Part shown: one piece after another, positions 26,181 to 35,385 of the stretch
Numbering within the stretch: the stretch's first letter is position 1
How the letters are laid out: each line of letters opens with the position of its first letter
From: Fodinibacter sp963695175
GTDB taxonomy: Bacteria; Actinomycetota; Actinomycetes; Actinomycetales; Dermatophilaceae
DNA: 64,000 nucleotides
Direction of reading: 5' to 3'
Assembly: GCA_963695175.1 (NCBI GenBank)
Contig: CAVOGG010000004.1
Coordinates: forward strand, 806,001-870,000
Position numbers and translations under genes: made by a program
Notes under the pieces: model-generated
Told to the model about the DNA's origin: nothing
Database searches by the model: none
The model's input: only the letters and a program-made list of their open reading frames with translations

Positions 26181-26624
26181 GTGTCCGTCCGGCTGGATCA
26201 CGCACGACCCCCGCTCGAGGCATCGAGCGGGGGTCGGCGCGTGCTCGCGCCCCTCGGGGTGGCGGCTGCGGCCGCCGCGGTGGTCACCACGATCGGGGTG
26301 CTCGACCCGAACGTCGCGGGGCACTACCCCACGTGTCCGTGGCTCGCCCTCACCGGCACGTACTGCCCCGGCTGCGGGTCGCTGCGGGCGATCCACGCCC
26401 TGGCGCACGGTGACCCCGCCACCGCGATGGCGCGAAACCCGCTGGCGGTGATCGCGATCGGCTGGCTGGCCGTCTGGTTCGTGCTGTGGGCGCGCCGCAC
26501 GGTCACCGGCCGCGTGCGCACCACGATGGCGCCCGCCTGGGTGCTCTACGGCATCCTCGGCGTGATCCTGACCTACTGGCTCGCGCGCAACATCCCGGGC
26601 TGGACCTGGCTCTCGCCCGTCTGA
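26181..26624 (+). CDS. DUF2752 membrane protein (copy 2)
   Basis: A 147-residue protein with the motif CPGCGSLRAIHAL and C-terminal NIPGWTWLSP; about four hydrophobic segments. It starts with a GTG 8 bases after the CD225 gene and is probably co-transcribed with it. It is the counterpart of the copy at 24312. Confidence 0.78.
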   Translation: MSVRLDHARPPLEASSGGRRVLAPLGVAAAAAAVVTTIGVLDPNVAGHYPTCPWLALTGTYCPGCGSLRAIHALAHGDPATAMARNPLAVIAIGWLAVWFVLWARRTVTGRVRTTMAPAWVLYGILGVILTYWLARNIPGWTWLSPV

Positions 26625-26635
26625 CTCGGGGCACG

Positions 26636-26696
26636 ATCGACCAATAGGTCAATCTTGCACCGTGCCGGGTGGGCCAACTTCGACCTATTGGTCGAT
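26636..26696. repeat. Intergenic palindrome C
   Basis: Perfect 15-base arms ATCGACCAATAGGTC (26636-26650) and its complement (26682-26696). Each arm is itself semi-symmetric (GACC...GGTC) and is followed by a near-identical TTGCACCG word (26655-26662 and 26698-26705), so direct and inverted repeats overlap. It lies between convergent genes and could terminate both. The CTATTGG word is shared with palindrome A. Confidence 0.7.
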
Positions 26697-26714
26697 GTTG
26701 CACCGCGGGTGCGG

Positions 26715-27602
26715 TCAGCCCTTCGGCACGACCACGACGCTGGAGTGCACCGACTTGTCGCCGAGGGTCTGCCGGTCGGCGTCCCAGAGCATCCAGAGCC
26801 ACCCGAGGTAGAAGACCTGGTTGACCAGGGTCTGTACGACCTCGCGCAGGAAGCACATGCCCGCACCGATCGGCCGCCCCGTCTTGTCGTCGAGCAGGTA
26901 CAGCCCGATCACCTTCTTGCCGACGCTCTGGCCGGTGCGGCCCATCTTGAAGACGCGGTTCCAGATCGTGATGGCAAGGCCGACGACCACGCCGAGGGCG
27001 ATGAGCAGACCGCCCACCACCGCGAGTCCCGGGTCGAACTCGCCGGTCGAGGTGACGTTGCCGAACTCGTCGGTGGTCAGGCTGTCGGACGCGGCGACCG
27101 TCAGCAGGATGATGCCGATGATCGCCGGGATCAGCCCGATCAGGCTCAGGGCCGTGTCGATGAGGTAGGCGAGCGCGCGTTGGCCGAAGCCGGCCACCTT
27201 CCCGAAGTTCTGCTCGACATAGGCGAGGCTGCCCGGGTAGGCGGGGCCGCCGCCGCCGGCGTAGACGGGGGCCTGGGAGTACCCGCCGTACGGGTTGGCT
27301 GGGGCCTGAGGCGCGTAACCGGGCTGCGTCGGGTAGCCGGGTTGCGTCGGGTAGCCGGGCTGCGTCGGGTAGCCGGGCTGCGTCGGGTAGCCGGGCTGTG
27401 CCGCAACGGGGTTCGCCGGGTAGTCCTGCGGGCCGGATGCGGCGGGCCGGGGGCAGCGTACGGCGCGGCCGGGCTGTGGAGCTTGCGGGGGTGGTGGAGC
27501 AGCCTCGGCAGGGGCTGCGGCGGGCGCGGCCGGTGGCGGGGGCGGCGGGGAGGCGGGCTGGTCGGGGGTCGGCTCGGCGGGGTCGTGCGGAAGGTCGGTC
27601 AT
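26715..27602 (-). CDS. RDD-family membrane protein with proline-rich N terminus
   Basis: A 295-residue protein. Residues 1-130 are Pro/Ala-rich and include five tandem QPGYPT-type units; the rest is an RDD domain of three helices (QRALAYLIDTALSLIGL, a second helix near 200, and the conserved GQSVGKKVIGLYLLD). RDD proteins are often ion transporters or scaffolds; the substrate is unknown. The proline-rich tail echoes the neighbours at 24763 and 25807. Confidence 0.82.
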   Translation of the reverse strand: MTDLPHDPAEPTPDQPASPPPPPPAAPAAAPAEAAPPPPQAPQPGRAVRCPRPAASGPQDYPANPVAAQPGYPTQPGYPTQPGYPTQPGYPTQPGYAPQAPANPYGGYSQAPVYAGGGGPAYPGSLAYVEQNFGKVAGFGQRALAYLIDTALSLIGLIPAIIGIILLTVAASDSLTTDEFGNVTSTGEFDPGLAVVGGLLIALGVVVGLAITIWNRVFKMGRTGQSVGKKVIGLYLLDDKTGRPIGAGMCFLREVVQTLVNQVFYLGWLWMLWDADRQTLGDKSVHSSVVVVPKG

Positions 27603-27642
27603 GACTACCCCTTGGCGAGCTGTCGGTGGGTGCCCTTCGATC

Positions 27643-28896
27643 CTAGGCTCGCCGTGGCGGAGTGGCGATGACGGGTTGCTCACGTGTGTCGACCCCGAGC
27701 ACCGCCCGCTCGTCAGGCTTGCCGGGCAGCACGGAGGCGACGTAGTCGTCGATCGCGGCCTCGATCGGGATGTCGTGCTGGGCGCGCTCGGCCATGTACC
27801 AGCGGTGCTCGAGCACCTCGTGGAAGACCTCGGCCGGCTCGAGCTTCGAGACGAGGGCACGGGGCACCCGGCTGGTCACCGGCTCGTAGACGGTGGACAG
27901 CCACCCGTGGGCGACGATCTCCTCGTCCTCCCCCTGCCGACCGGTCGCGGCCGTGTAGGCGTCGAGGTCGTTGAGCAGCCGGCGGGCCTGGTTCTCGCGC
28001 ACGTCGAGACCGGTGAGCCGCAGCAGCCGGCGGGAGTGGTGCCCGGCGTCGACCACCTTGGGCTGGATCTGGATCGACGTGCCGCCGATGTCGGTGGTGA
28101 TGGCGAGCTCGTCGACGTCGAAGCCGAGGGCGTTGAGCCGCCGGATCCGGTCCTCGACCCGCCAGCGCTCGGTGTCGGCGATGAGCTCGCTGCCGGTGAG
28201 GGCGTCCCACAGCTCGCGGTAGCGCAGCACGATCCGCTCGCTGACGGCCACCGGGTCACGGTCCTCCTGGAGCAGCCCCCCGGCCTCGAGGTCCATCAGC
28301 TCGCCGGCGATGTTGACCCGGGCGATCTCCAGGTCGTGCTCGCGCTGGCCGTCGCTGAGCTGCTGGCGCAGCTCGCCGGTCTCGGCGTCGACCAGGTAGG
28401 CGGCGAACGCTCCGGCGTCGCGCCGGAACAGGGTGTTCGACAGCGACACGTCACCCCACCAGAACCCGGAGAGGTGCAGGCGCACGAGCAGCACGGCGAG
28501 CGCGTCGATCAGCCGGACGGCGGTTCCCTTGCGCAGGTTCTGGCTGTACAGCGCGCGGTAGGGCAGCGAGAACTGCAGGTGCCGGGTGATCAGGCAGGCG
28601 TCGAGCGGCTCGCCGTCGAGCCCGATCCGGCCGCTCACCACGGCGAACGGCTCGACACACGGCATCTGCAGGCGGTTCAGGCTGCGGAGCAGCTCGTACT
28701 CGCGCCGGGCCAGGTCGGCCTTGATCTCCTTGACGGCCAGCACCCGCCCCGACAGGCGCACGAACCGCACGACGTGCCGCGAGATACCGCGGGGAAGGGC
28801 GGCGAGCAGGTCCTCGGGCCACGCCTCGAGCGGCACCCGCCAGGGCAGGTCGAGCAGTGCCGGGTCGGCTCGGGCGGCCGAGATCTCGAGTGCCAT
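27643..28896 (-). CDS. DUF4032 protein with kinase-like fold
   Basis: A 417-residue cytoplasmic protein conserved in actinobacteria. The N-terminal half resembles a lipopolysaccharide-kinase-type fold, including HLSGFWWGDVSLSNTL in the place of a catalytic loop; the C-terminal half is the DUF4032 domain. Enzymatic activity is not shown for the family. It precedes the RDD gene by 40 bases on the same strand. Confidence 0.8.
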   Translation of the reverse strand: MALEISAARADPALLDLPWRVPLEAWPEDLLAALPRGISRHVVRFVRLSGRVLAVKEIKADLARREYELLRSLNRLQMPCVEPFAVVSGRIGLDGEPLDACLITRHLQFSLPYRALYSQNLRKGTAVRLIDALAVLLVRLHLSGFWWGDVSLSNTLFRRDAGAFAAYLVDAETGELRQQLSDGQREHDLEIARVNIAGELMDLEAGGLLQEDRDPVAVSERIVLRYRELWDALTGSELIADTERWRVEDRIRRLNALGFDVDELAITTDIGGTSIQIQPKVVDAGHHSRRLLRLTGLDVRENQARRLLNDLDAYTAATGRQGEDEEIVAHGWLSTVYEPVTSRVPRALVSKLEPAEVFHEVLEHRWYMAERAQHDIPIEAAIDDYVASVLPGKPDERAVLGVDTREQPVIATPPRRA

Positions 28897-28980
28897 GCGG
28901 GGCCTTTTCGTGGGAGCGACGGTGCGCGGTGTCGAGCCTACGACGGGAGGGGCGGGGACGGCATCCGGCCCGGATGCCGC

Positions 28981-29010
28981 GACGCCCCGGACGGTGAGGT
29001 CCGGGGCGTC
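28981..29010 (-). terminator. Hairpin after the ABC ATPase gene
   Basis: GACGCCCCGGAC (28981-28992) is followed by its exact complement at 28999-29010 around a six-base loop. It lies 22 bases past the stop of the minus-strand ATPase gene. Confidence 0.75.
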
Positions 29011-29032
29011 GCGTGCTGCGGCGGTTCGGGGG

Positions 29033-30136
29033 TCAGCCGACCCGGGCGCCGCTCTCGGGGTCGAACACGTGCATGTGGTCGGGGTTGGGGTAGACGAAGA
29101 TCTTCGACCCCTTGTCGGGCACCTTGCGGCCGTCGACGCGGGCGATGAACGGCTTGGCGAGGCCGTCGTCGCCGCCCTCGAGCCGCACGTGGTCGCTGGC
29201 CGGGGTGGCGTAGACGTAGGCGTCGGCGCCGAGCTCCTCGACGACGTCGACGATCAGCTCGAGGCCGTCCTCGTTCGTCGTGACCTCGACGTCCTCGGGG
29301 CGCATGCCGACGATGACCTGGTTGCCGACCTTGCCGAGCAGCTCACGGTTGACCGGGAGCCGGTGGCTGCCGAACTGCACGCCGTCCTCGGTGACGGGCA
29401 CCGAGACGAGGTTCATGGCGGGGGAGCCGATGAATCCGGCGACGAACACGTTGTTCGGGCGGTCGTACATCTCGCGCGGGGTGGCGCACTGCTGCAGGAT
29501 GCCGTCCTTCAGCAGCGCGATGCGGTCACCCATCGTCATGGCCTCGATCTGGTCGTGCGTGACGTAGACGGTGGTGACGCCGAGTCGGCGCTGGAGAGAA
29601 GCGATCTGGGTGCGAGTCTGCACGCGCAGCTTGGCGTCGAGGTTCGACAGCGGCTCGTCCATGAGGAACACCTGGGGGGAGCGGACGATCGCGCGGCCCA
29701 TGGCGACGCGCTGGCGCTGGCCACCGGAGAGGGCCTTCGGCTTGCGCTCGAGGTAGTCGGTGAGGTCGAGGATCTGGGCGGCCTCGGCCACGCGCTTGCG
29801 GATCTCGCCCTTGTCGACGCCGGCGATCTTCAGGGCGAAGCCCATGTTGTCGGCCACGGTCATGTGCGGGTAGAGCGCGTAGTTCTGGAAGACCATCGCG
29901 ACGTCGCGGTCCTTGGGCGACAGGTCGGTGACGTCGCGGTCACCGATCCAGATCTTGCCGCCGTTGACCTCTTCGAGGCCGGCGAGCATCCGCAGCGAGG
30001 TGGACTTGCCACACCCGGAGGGACCGACGAGGACGAGGAACTCCCCGTCGGCTACGTCGATGTCCAGCCGGTCGACCGAGGGCGAGTCGTTGCCCGGGTA
30101 GATGCGGGTGGCTTGGTCGAACTTGACAGTTGCCAT
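29033..30136 (-). CDS. MsiK/UgpC-type ABC transporter ATP-binding protein
   Basis: A 367-residue ATPase of sugar importers of the MalK/MsiK group. Walker A GPSGCGKST, signature LSGGQRQR, Walker B VFLMDEPLSNLD and the H-loop VTHDQIEAM are intact, followed by a TOBE regulatory domain. No permease or binding protein is nearby, as expected for a shared ATPase that powers several transporters. An AAGGAAGG site lies 10 bases before the ATG. It diverges from a LacI regulator that may control it. Confidence 0.9.
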   Translation of the reverse strand: MATVKFDQATRIYPGNDSPSVDRLDIDVADGEFLVLVGPSGCGKSTSLRMLAGLEEVNGGKIWIGDRDVTDLSPKDRDVAMVFQNYALYPHMTVADNMGFALKIAGVDKGEIRKRVAEAAQILDLTDYLERKPKALSGGQRQRVAMGRAIVRSPQVFLMDEPLSNLDAKLRVQTRTQIASLQRRLGVTTVYVTHDQIEAMTMGDRIALLKDGILQQCATPREMYDRPNNVFVAGFIGSPAMNLVSVPVTEDGVQFGSHRLPVNRELLGKVGNQVIVGMRPEDVEVTTNEDGLELIVDVVEELGADAYVYATPASDHVRLEGGDDGLAKPFIARVDGRKVPDKGSKIFVYPNPDHMHVFDPESGARVG

Positions 30137-30214
30137 GGCGTCATTGCCTTCCTTCACCGGCAGGAACGTGCCGGACGATCCGTTGTAAAGGTGGTGGAGC
30201 TCCCGCCACATCGG

Positions 30215-30228
30215 TGTAAGCGGTTTCG
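30215..30228. promoter_or_regulatory. Possible LacI-type operator in the divergent promoter region
   Basis: TGTAAGCGGTTTCG has the AAGCGGTTT-like core seen in operators of LacI-family sugar regulators. It lies between the ATPase start (30136) and the LacI gene (30317). The symmetry is only partial. Confidence 0.3.
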
Positions 30229-30316
30229 CCAGTATGCCGTGTCGCTGCCGCCGCGCGGTACTTCCGTCCCGCGGACGTGGCACGTCGCACACCCCGTCGT
30301 TGTTAGATTGCGCCCC

Positions 30317-31351
30317 GTGACCGAGTCCCGCTCCGCCCGTCTCGCCGACATCGCGGCGCAGGCCGACGTCAGCGAGGCCACGGTGAGCCGGGTGCTCAAC
30401 GACCGGCCGGGGGTGTCCGAGTCCACGCGCCAGGCCGTGCTCACCGCGATCGACGTGCTCGGCTACGACCGGCCGACCCGCCTGAAGCCGAAGTCGGCCC
30501 TGCTCGTCGGCCTGGTGATGCCCGAGCTGGTCAACCCGATCTTCCCGGCGTTCGCGCAGGTCATCGAGACCGCGCTGGCAGCGGAGGGGTTCACGCCGGT
30601 GCTGTGCACGCAGACCCCGGGCGGGGTGCACGAGGACGACTACGTGCAGATGCTGCTCGACCGCGGGGTGTCCGGGATCATCTTCCTGAGTGGCCAGCAC
30701 GCCGACGCCACCTCCGACCCGGCTCGGTACCAGGGGCTGCGCGAGCGCGGCCTGCCGATCGTGCTGGTCAACGGGTGGCTGGCCGGGGTCGACGCCCCGT
30801 TCGTGTCGAACGACGACGTCGCGTCGATGCACCTCGCCGTCAACCACCTCGTGCAGCTGGGCCACACCGAGATCGGGCTGGCCCTGGGCCCGGAGCGCTA
30901 CACCCCGGTGATCCGCAAGGTGCAGGGCTTCCGGGCAGCCATGCGCGAGCACCTCGGCATCGAGCCGGCCCGCCTCGAGCGGCTGGTCACGCACACCGTG
31001 TTCAGCCTCGAGGGCGGCGCGGCGGCGGCCGGGCGGCTCGTCTCACGCGGCGCCACGGCGGTGATCTGCGGGTCGGACCTGATGGCCCTGGGCGCCATCC
31101 GGCAGGCGCGATCGATGGGCCTGCGGGTGCCGCGCGACGTCTCCGTGGTCGGCTACGACGACTCCACGATGATGGCGTTCACCGACCCGCCGCTGACCAC
31201 GATCCGCCAGTCCGTCGAGGCGATGGGGGATGCCGCGGTGCGCGCGCTGCTCGACGAGATCGGCGGTGAGGGCCCCCCGCGGGCGGAGTACGTGTTCCGG
31301 CCCGAGCTCGTCGTGCGCGGCTCGACCGGCGCGGTGCCGCAGCGCTCCTGA
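30317..31351 (+). CDS. LacI-family transcriptional regulator
   Basis: A 344-residue repressor: an N-terminal LacI helix-turn-helix (RLADIAAQADVSEATVSRVL) with hinge, then a periplasmic-binding-protein-like sensor domain (SALLVGLVMPELVNPIF, VVGYDDSTMMAFTDPPLTTI). It diverges from the sugar ABC ATPase gene, its most likely target. A TAGATT box lies 7 bases before the GTG start (leaderless). Confidence 0.9.
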   Translation: MTESRSARLADIAAQADVSEATVSRVLNDRPGVSESTRQAVLTAIDVLGYDRPTRLKPKSALLVGLVMPELVNPIFPAFAQVIETALAAEGFTPVLCTQTPGGVHEDDYVQMLLDRGVSGIIFLSGQHADATSDPARYQGLRERGLPIVLVNGWLAGVDAPFVSNDDVASMHLAVNHLVQLGHTEIGLALGPERYTPVIRKVQGFRAAMREHLGIEPARLERLVTHTVFSLEGGAAAAGRLVSRGATAVICGSDLMALGAIRQARSMGLRVPRDVSVVGYDDSTMMAFTDPPLTTIRQSVEAMGDAAVRALLDEIGGEGPPRAEYVFRPELVVRGSTGAVPQRS

Positions 31352-31406
31352 ACGGCGGCCGGCCCTTGGTCTGGCGCGTCGCCGGAGGCACCCCTATGGT
31401 CGGGGC

Positions 31407-31835
31407 ATGAGGATCTCGGACGTGATCAGGCGCAAGGGCGGGGAGGTCATCACCGTGCGCACCGACGCATCGGTGACCGAGCTCCTGTCGCTCCTCTCGG
31501 AGCACAAGATCGGCGCGGTCGTGGTCAGCGACGACGGCGAGAGCGTGCACGGCATCGTCAGTGAGCGCGACATCGTTCGACACCTGCACACCGAGGGCGC
31601 GTCCCTGCTGGACGCTCCGGTCGGGCAGATCATGACGTCCGAGGTGCACACCGCGAGCCCGGACGAGAGCCTCGACGCCCTGGAGACGATGATGACCGAG
31701 CGCCGCTTCCGGCACGTTCCGGTCGTGGTCGACGGCAAGCTCGTGGCCATCGTGAGCATCGGTGACGTGGTCAAGAACCGGATCGACGACCTGCAGGCCG
31801 AGCGCGACCAGCTGCGCGACTACATCCAGTCCTGA
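31407..31835 (+). CDS. CBS-domain-pair protein
   Basis: A 142-residue protein consisting only of two CBS motifs (residues about 5-60 and 75-130; GIVSERDIVRHL and VAIVSIGDVVKNRI), which bind adenosine nucleotides and sense energy state. Stand-alone CBS proteins are common in actinobacteria; the partner is unknown. A TATGGT box ends 6 bases before the ATG. Confidence 0.88.
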   Translation: MRISDVIRRKGGEVITVRTDASVTELLSLLSEHKIGAVVVSDDGESVHGIVSERDIVRHLHTEGASLLDAPVGQIMTSEVHTASPDESLDALETMMTERRFRHVPVVVDGKLVAIVSIGDVVKNRIDDLQAERDQLRDYIQS

Positions 31836-31908
31836 CCGGACCCTGCCAAAGCAGGCGCGGGGGTCGGGGTCCAGCACGTACCCAGCAAGAGCGCCTACCG
31901 TGGTGGGC

Positions 31909-33840
31909 ATGACCGCCGACGCCATCGCCGACGGCCCCGAGCCGGAGGACGACGAGACCCAGCAGCCGCGTGAGCACGCGCGCCTCGGGGAGTACCGCCT
32001 CGTGCAGCGACTCGGCGAAGGCGGGATGGGCGTGGTGCACCTCGCGCTCGACCGGCACGGCCGCGCGGTCGCGATCAAGGTGCTGCGCCAGCACATCGCG
32101 CACGACCCGGACGCCCGCGCGCGGCTGACCCGCGAGGTCAGGACGCTGAGCCGGATCACCAGCCCGCGGGTCGCCCCGATCATCGACGCCGACGTCGAGG
32201 GCTCCACCCCGTACATCGTCACCCGCTACGTGCCCGGCCCCTCGCTCGACGACTACGTGGCCGAGCGCGGGCTGCTGCCGCCGACCGACCTGCACCGGGT
32301 CGCCTCCGGCCTGGCCGAGGCGCTCGACGCCATCCACTCCGCCGGGGTCGTGCACCGCGACGTCAAACCGGGCAACGTGCTGCTCGTCGACGGCGACCCG
32401 GTGCTCATCGACTTCGGCATCGCACACGTGGCCGACGACATCCGGCTCACCATGACCGGCCTGGTCATGGGCACACCGGGCTACCTCGCCCCGGAGGTGG
32501 TCGGCGGTGACGACGTCACGGCCGCCACCGACTGGTGGGGCTGGGCCGCGACCACGGCCTTCGCCGCCAGCGGCACACCGCCGTTCGGCACCGGGCCGAT
32601 GAGCGCCGTGCTCGCCCGGGTGAGCGCCGGCGACCCCGACCTGGAGGCGGTCGACCCGCGCATCGAGCCACTGCTCTACGCGGCCCTGTCACCGAACCCC
32701 GGCGAGCGCCCGCACCACGACGAGGTCGTCGCGGCGCTGGAGCGCTACGCCCACGGGGCGCCGGTCACCGAGGCGATCCAGGTGCGTCGGGTGCGTCCGC
32801 AGACCGAGCGACTCTCCGTGCCGCGGACCACGGCGCTCCCGCTGCCCCCGCCCCCTGCGCCGTCCCGGCCCGCCGTCGCGCCGGTGGTGGGCGCCGCTGC
32901 GGCCGGTGCCGGTCTGGCCGCGGGCGCGGGCGGGTACGCCGGGCCGCCGGCCGCTGCTCCCGGCATCCCTCCATCGATGCCGTCGCCCGCAGCGGCGCCG
33001 CCGCCGCTACCGCCGCCGATGGTGACCACCGGTCGTGCGGGCGGCCCGCCCGGCTGGGAGCAGGCCCGACCGGTGAGCCGCCAGTCGCCGCAGCCCCCGC
33101 CGCCGGTGCGACCCGCGCCGCTTCCGCAGCAGTACGCCCCGGCGCCCGCCCCCGGTCAGCCGGGCGCTCCCGTGCCCGAGTCGGAGTCGGACTGGGATGC
33201 CGCGCGCCTCGGCCACGGTCCCTGGGGCGACCCGCGCATCGGACGGCCGAGCCGCTCGGGCACCCTGCTCGCGCTGCTGGCCGTGCTGGCCGCCGTCACG
33301 GCGCGTGCCCCGGCGGTGGCCGTGCTCGGGCTGCTGGCCTGGGTCACGCTGGCCCGCACCGCGGACCGTTCGGTGACCTCGCTCGTCATGCGCCGCCACG
33401 AGCGTGGCGCGCGTGGCAGCGACGTCGCCGTCGCGGTGGCCACCAGCCCGTGGCACCTGGTGCTCGGCCTGGTCGGGGCCGCGGCGACCCTGGTGCTTCC
33501 CCTCTTCGTCGGCGTGTGCGCGATGTTCGCCAGCGCCCTCGTGCTCACCGCAGCCCGGGGGACCGACGTGCGCACCGACGACGTGCTGCCGCTGGTCGTC
33601 GCCGGCGTCTTCGCCGGGCTCACCGCGTGGTGGGGCCCCGGCGGCGCCAGCCTGCGGCGTGGCAGCCGCAGCATCGTGCGGGGTCTCACGCCGGGTGAGG
33701 CGGCCGGGCAGGTGGCGGCCGGCATCCTTCTCGTCGTCGCCGCGGTCGTGCTCGCGATGACCCTCACCGGTGACGGGCCCACGTGGTGGCCCCGGACGAC
33801 GCCGCCCGGGTGGGCGTCGCAGGTGGTGCCGACGCTGTGA
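31909..33840 (+). CDS. Ser/Thr protein kinase with proline-rich linker and C-terminal membrane region
   Basis: A 643-residue kinase. The catalytic domain (about 25-275) has LGEGGMGVVHLA, the Lys in VAIKVL, HRDVKPGNVLL, DFGIAH and GTPGYLAPEV, all intact. A roughly 170-residue Pro/Ala-rich linker is followed by about five hydrophobic segments, rather than the usual single helix and PASTA sensor. Its stop overlaps the start of the ThrE-type exporter (GTGA), so the exporter may be a target. Confidence 0.88.
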   Translation: MTADAIADGPEPEDDETQQPREHARLGEYRLVQRLGEGGMGVVHLALDRHGRAVAIKVLRQHIAHDPDARARLTREVRTLSRITSPRVAPIIDADVEGSTPYIVTRYVPGPSLDDYVAERGLLPPTDLHRVASGLAEALDAIHSAGVVHRDVKPGNVLLVDGDPVLIDFGIAHVADDIRLTMTGLVMGTPGYLAPEVVGGDDVTAATDWWGWAATTAFAASGTPPFGTGPMSAVLARVSAGDPDLEAVDPRIEPLLYAALSPNPGERPHHDEVVAALERYAHGAPVTEAIQVRRVRPQTERLSVPRTTALPLPPPPAPSRPAVAPVVGAAAAGAGLAAGAGGYAGPPAAAPGIPPSMPSPAAAPPPLPPPMVTTGRAGGPPGWEQARPVSRQSPQPPPPVRPAPLPQQYAPAPAPGQPGAPVPESESDWDAARLGHGPWGDPRIGRPSRSGTLLALLAVLAAVTARAPAVAVLGLLAWVTLARTADRSVTSLVMRRHERGARGSDVAVAVATSPWHLVLGLVGAAATLVLPLFVGVCAMFASALVLTAARGTDVRTDDVLPLVVAGVFAGLTAWWGPGGASLRRGSRSIVRGLTPGEAAGQVAAGILLVVAAVVLAMTLTGDGPTWWPRTTPPGWASQVVPTL

Positions 33841-35339
33841 GCCGACCCCCGCGCGACCGTCACGGACACATCTTCCAGGGCGAGTCGCCGACCGAGCCCA
33901 TGCCGATGGCCGACCTGTTGCGGCGCACGCCGTACCGGTACGTGCGCATCCCGGGGGAGGCGCCCGAGGACACCCAGGTGCGCTGGGCCCTCGACCTGGC
34001 CGCACGCGTCGGCGAGCTGATGCTGCGCTCCGGGGCCGGTGCGCCCCACGTGGTCGGCAGCGTCGCAGCGGTGGCGGCTGCCTCCGGGGTCGACGTGGTC
34101 GAGGTCGACATCACCTTGCAGTCGCTGCTCATCCAGGCGACGAGCGCCACCGGCCGCTCGCACACCCTGCTGCGCGTGGTGCGGCGCACCCGTCACGACT
34201 ACGCCCGCCTCGTCGCGGTGCACGAGCTGGTCGAGGCCCTGGCCGGCGGCGAGATCGACTCGGATGAGGCCGACCGGCGGCTGCGGCAGATCAAGCGTCG
34301 CCGGCGCATCTTCCCGGTCTGGGCGGTCTCCATCGCCAGCGCGCTGCTCGCGTCGGCTGTCGCGGTGATGATCGGCGCGAGCGCCTTCGCGGCCCTCGCC
34401 ACCGTGCTGGTCGTGCTCGCGGTGACGGCCGTGAACCGGCTGTACGCCCGAACGGCGTTGCCCGAGTTCTACGCCAACGCCATCAACGCTCTGGTGGCCA
34501 CGCTGCTCGCGGGGGCCGTCTACGCGGCGACCGTGGCCGTCGGCCATCCGATGGCGGAGCAGGACTTCGCGTTCATCGTGGCCGGTGGCATCGTGGCGAT
34601 GCTGCCCGGGCGTTCGATGGCCTCGGCGATCGAGGACGTGCTGTTCGGGTTCCCATTGACCGGCGCGGGGCGCCTGCTGTCTGTGCTCGTGGCGCTGACC
34701 GGCCTGATCATCGGCATCGCCGGGGGACTCAGCGTGATGCTCTCGCTCACGACGTTGTTGGGTTCCGACTTCGTCTCTCCCTCGGTGCTCAAGCTGGGGG
34801 CCGACCAGTCGTCGGTGGTCGCGGCCGTGGGCGGTGCGCTCGTCGTCGGGCTGAGCGGGGCGGTCACCGTGCAGAGCCTGCGCCGACTGATCGTGCCCAC
34901 CGGGCTGCTGTCGGTCGGCACTGCCGTGGTCTCGGCTGCGCTCGGGCGTGGCGTCGGTATCGGCGCGATCGCCGCCACCGGGGTGGCGGCCGTGGCGCTG
35001 GGTGCCGCCGGTCGGCTGGTGGCCGCGCGCCTGGGGGCCCCGTCGATGGTGCTCGTGGTGCCGGCCAGCTTCGCGCTGCTGCCCGGTCTGACCATCTTCC
35101 GCGGCCTGTACGAGCTGGTCGCGGCCAGTGGGGACTCTCCGGGGTCGCTGACCATCCAGTCCGGGCTGACCACGCTGCTGGGGGCGGGAGCGATCCTGGT
35201 CGCCATCGCGACCGGCACGGTGTTCGGCGAGATCCTCGCCTCCCCGTGGGACCGCACGCTGCGGGGCGCCCGCCCGGAGGGCCGCGACGGCCACGAGGGG
35301 CCGGGCGACGACGAGGGCGGGGACCTGAGGCGCGTCTGA
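33837..35339 (+). CDS. ThrE-family threonine/serine exporter
   Basis: A 500-residue membrane protein. It starts with a soluble domain of the ThrE type (GELMLRSGAGAPHVVGSV... near residues 60-80), followed by about ten hydrophobic helices covering the ThrE and ThrE_2 halves in one polypeptide, as in Corynebacterium ThrE. It exports amino acids such as threonine. GTG start overlapping the kinase stop. The C terminus is acidic and disordered. Confidence 0.87.
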   Translation: MSRPPRDRHGHIFQGESPTEPMPMADLLRRTPYRYVRIPGEAPEDTQVRWALDLAARVGELMLRSGAGAPHVVGSVAAVAAASGVDVVEVDITLQSLLIQATSATGRSHTLLRVVRRTRHDYARLVAVHELVEALAGGEIDSDEADRRLRQIKRRRRIFPVWAVSIASALLASAVAVMIGASAFAALATVLVVLAVTAVNRLYARTALPEFYANAINALVATLLAGAVYAATVAVGHPMAEQDFAFIVAGGIVAMLPGRSMASAIEDVLFGFPLTGAGRLLSVLVALTGLIIGIAGGLSVMLSLTTLLGSDFVSPSVLKLGADQSSVVAAVGGALVVGLSGAVTVQSLRRLIVPTGLLSVGTAVVSAALGRGVGIGAIAATGVAAVALGAAGRLVAARLGAPSMVLVVPASFALLPGLTIFRGLYELVAASGDSPGSLTIQSGLTTLLGAGAILVAIATGTVFGEILASPWDRTLRGARPEGRDGHEGPGDDEGGDLRRV

Positions 35340-35385
35340 GGCGCGCGTCCAGCGGTTGGCGAGCACCCGGCATACGGTGGCGGGC

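Noticed and set aside
27320..27410. Tandem 18-base repeats
   Set aside because: They encode the QPGYPT repeat of the RDD protein; not a separate element.
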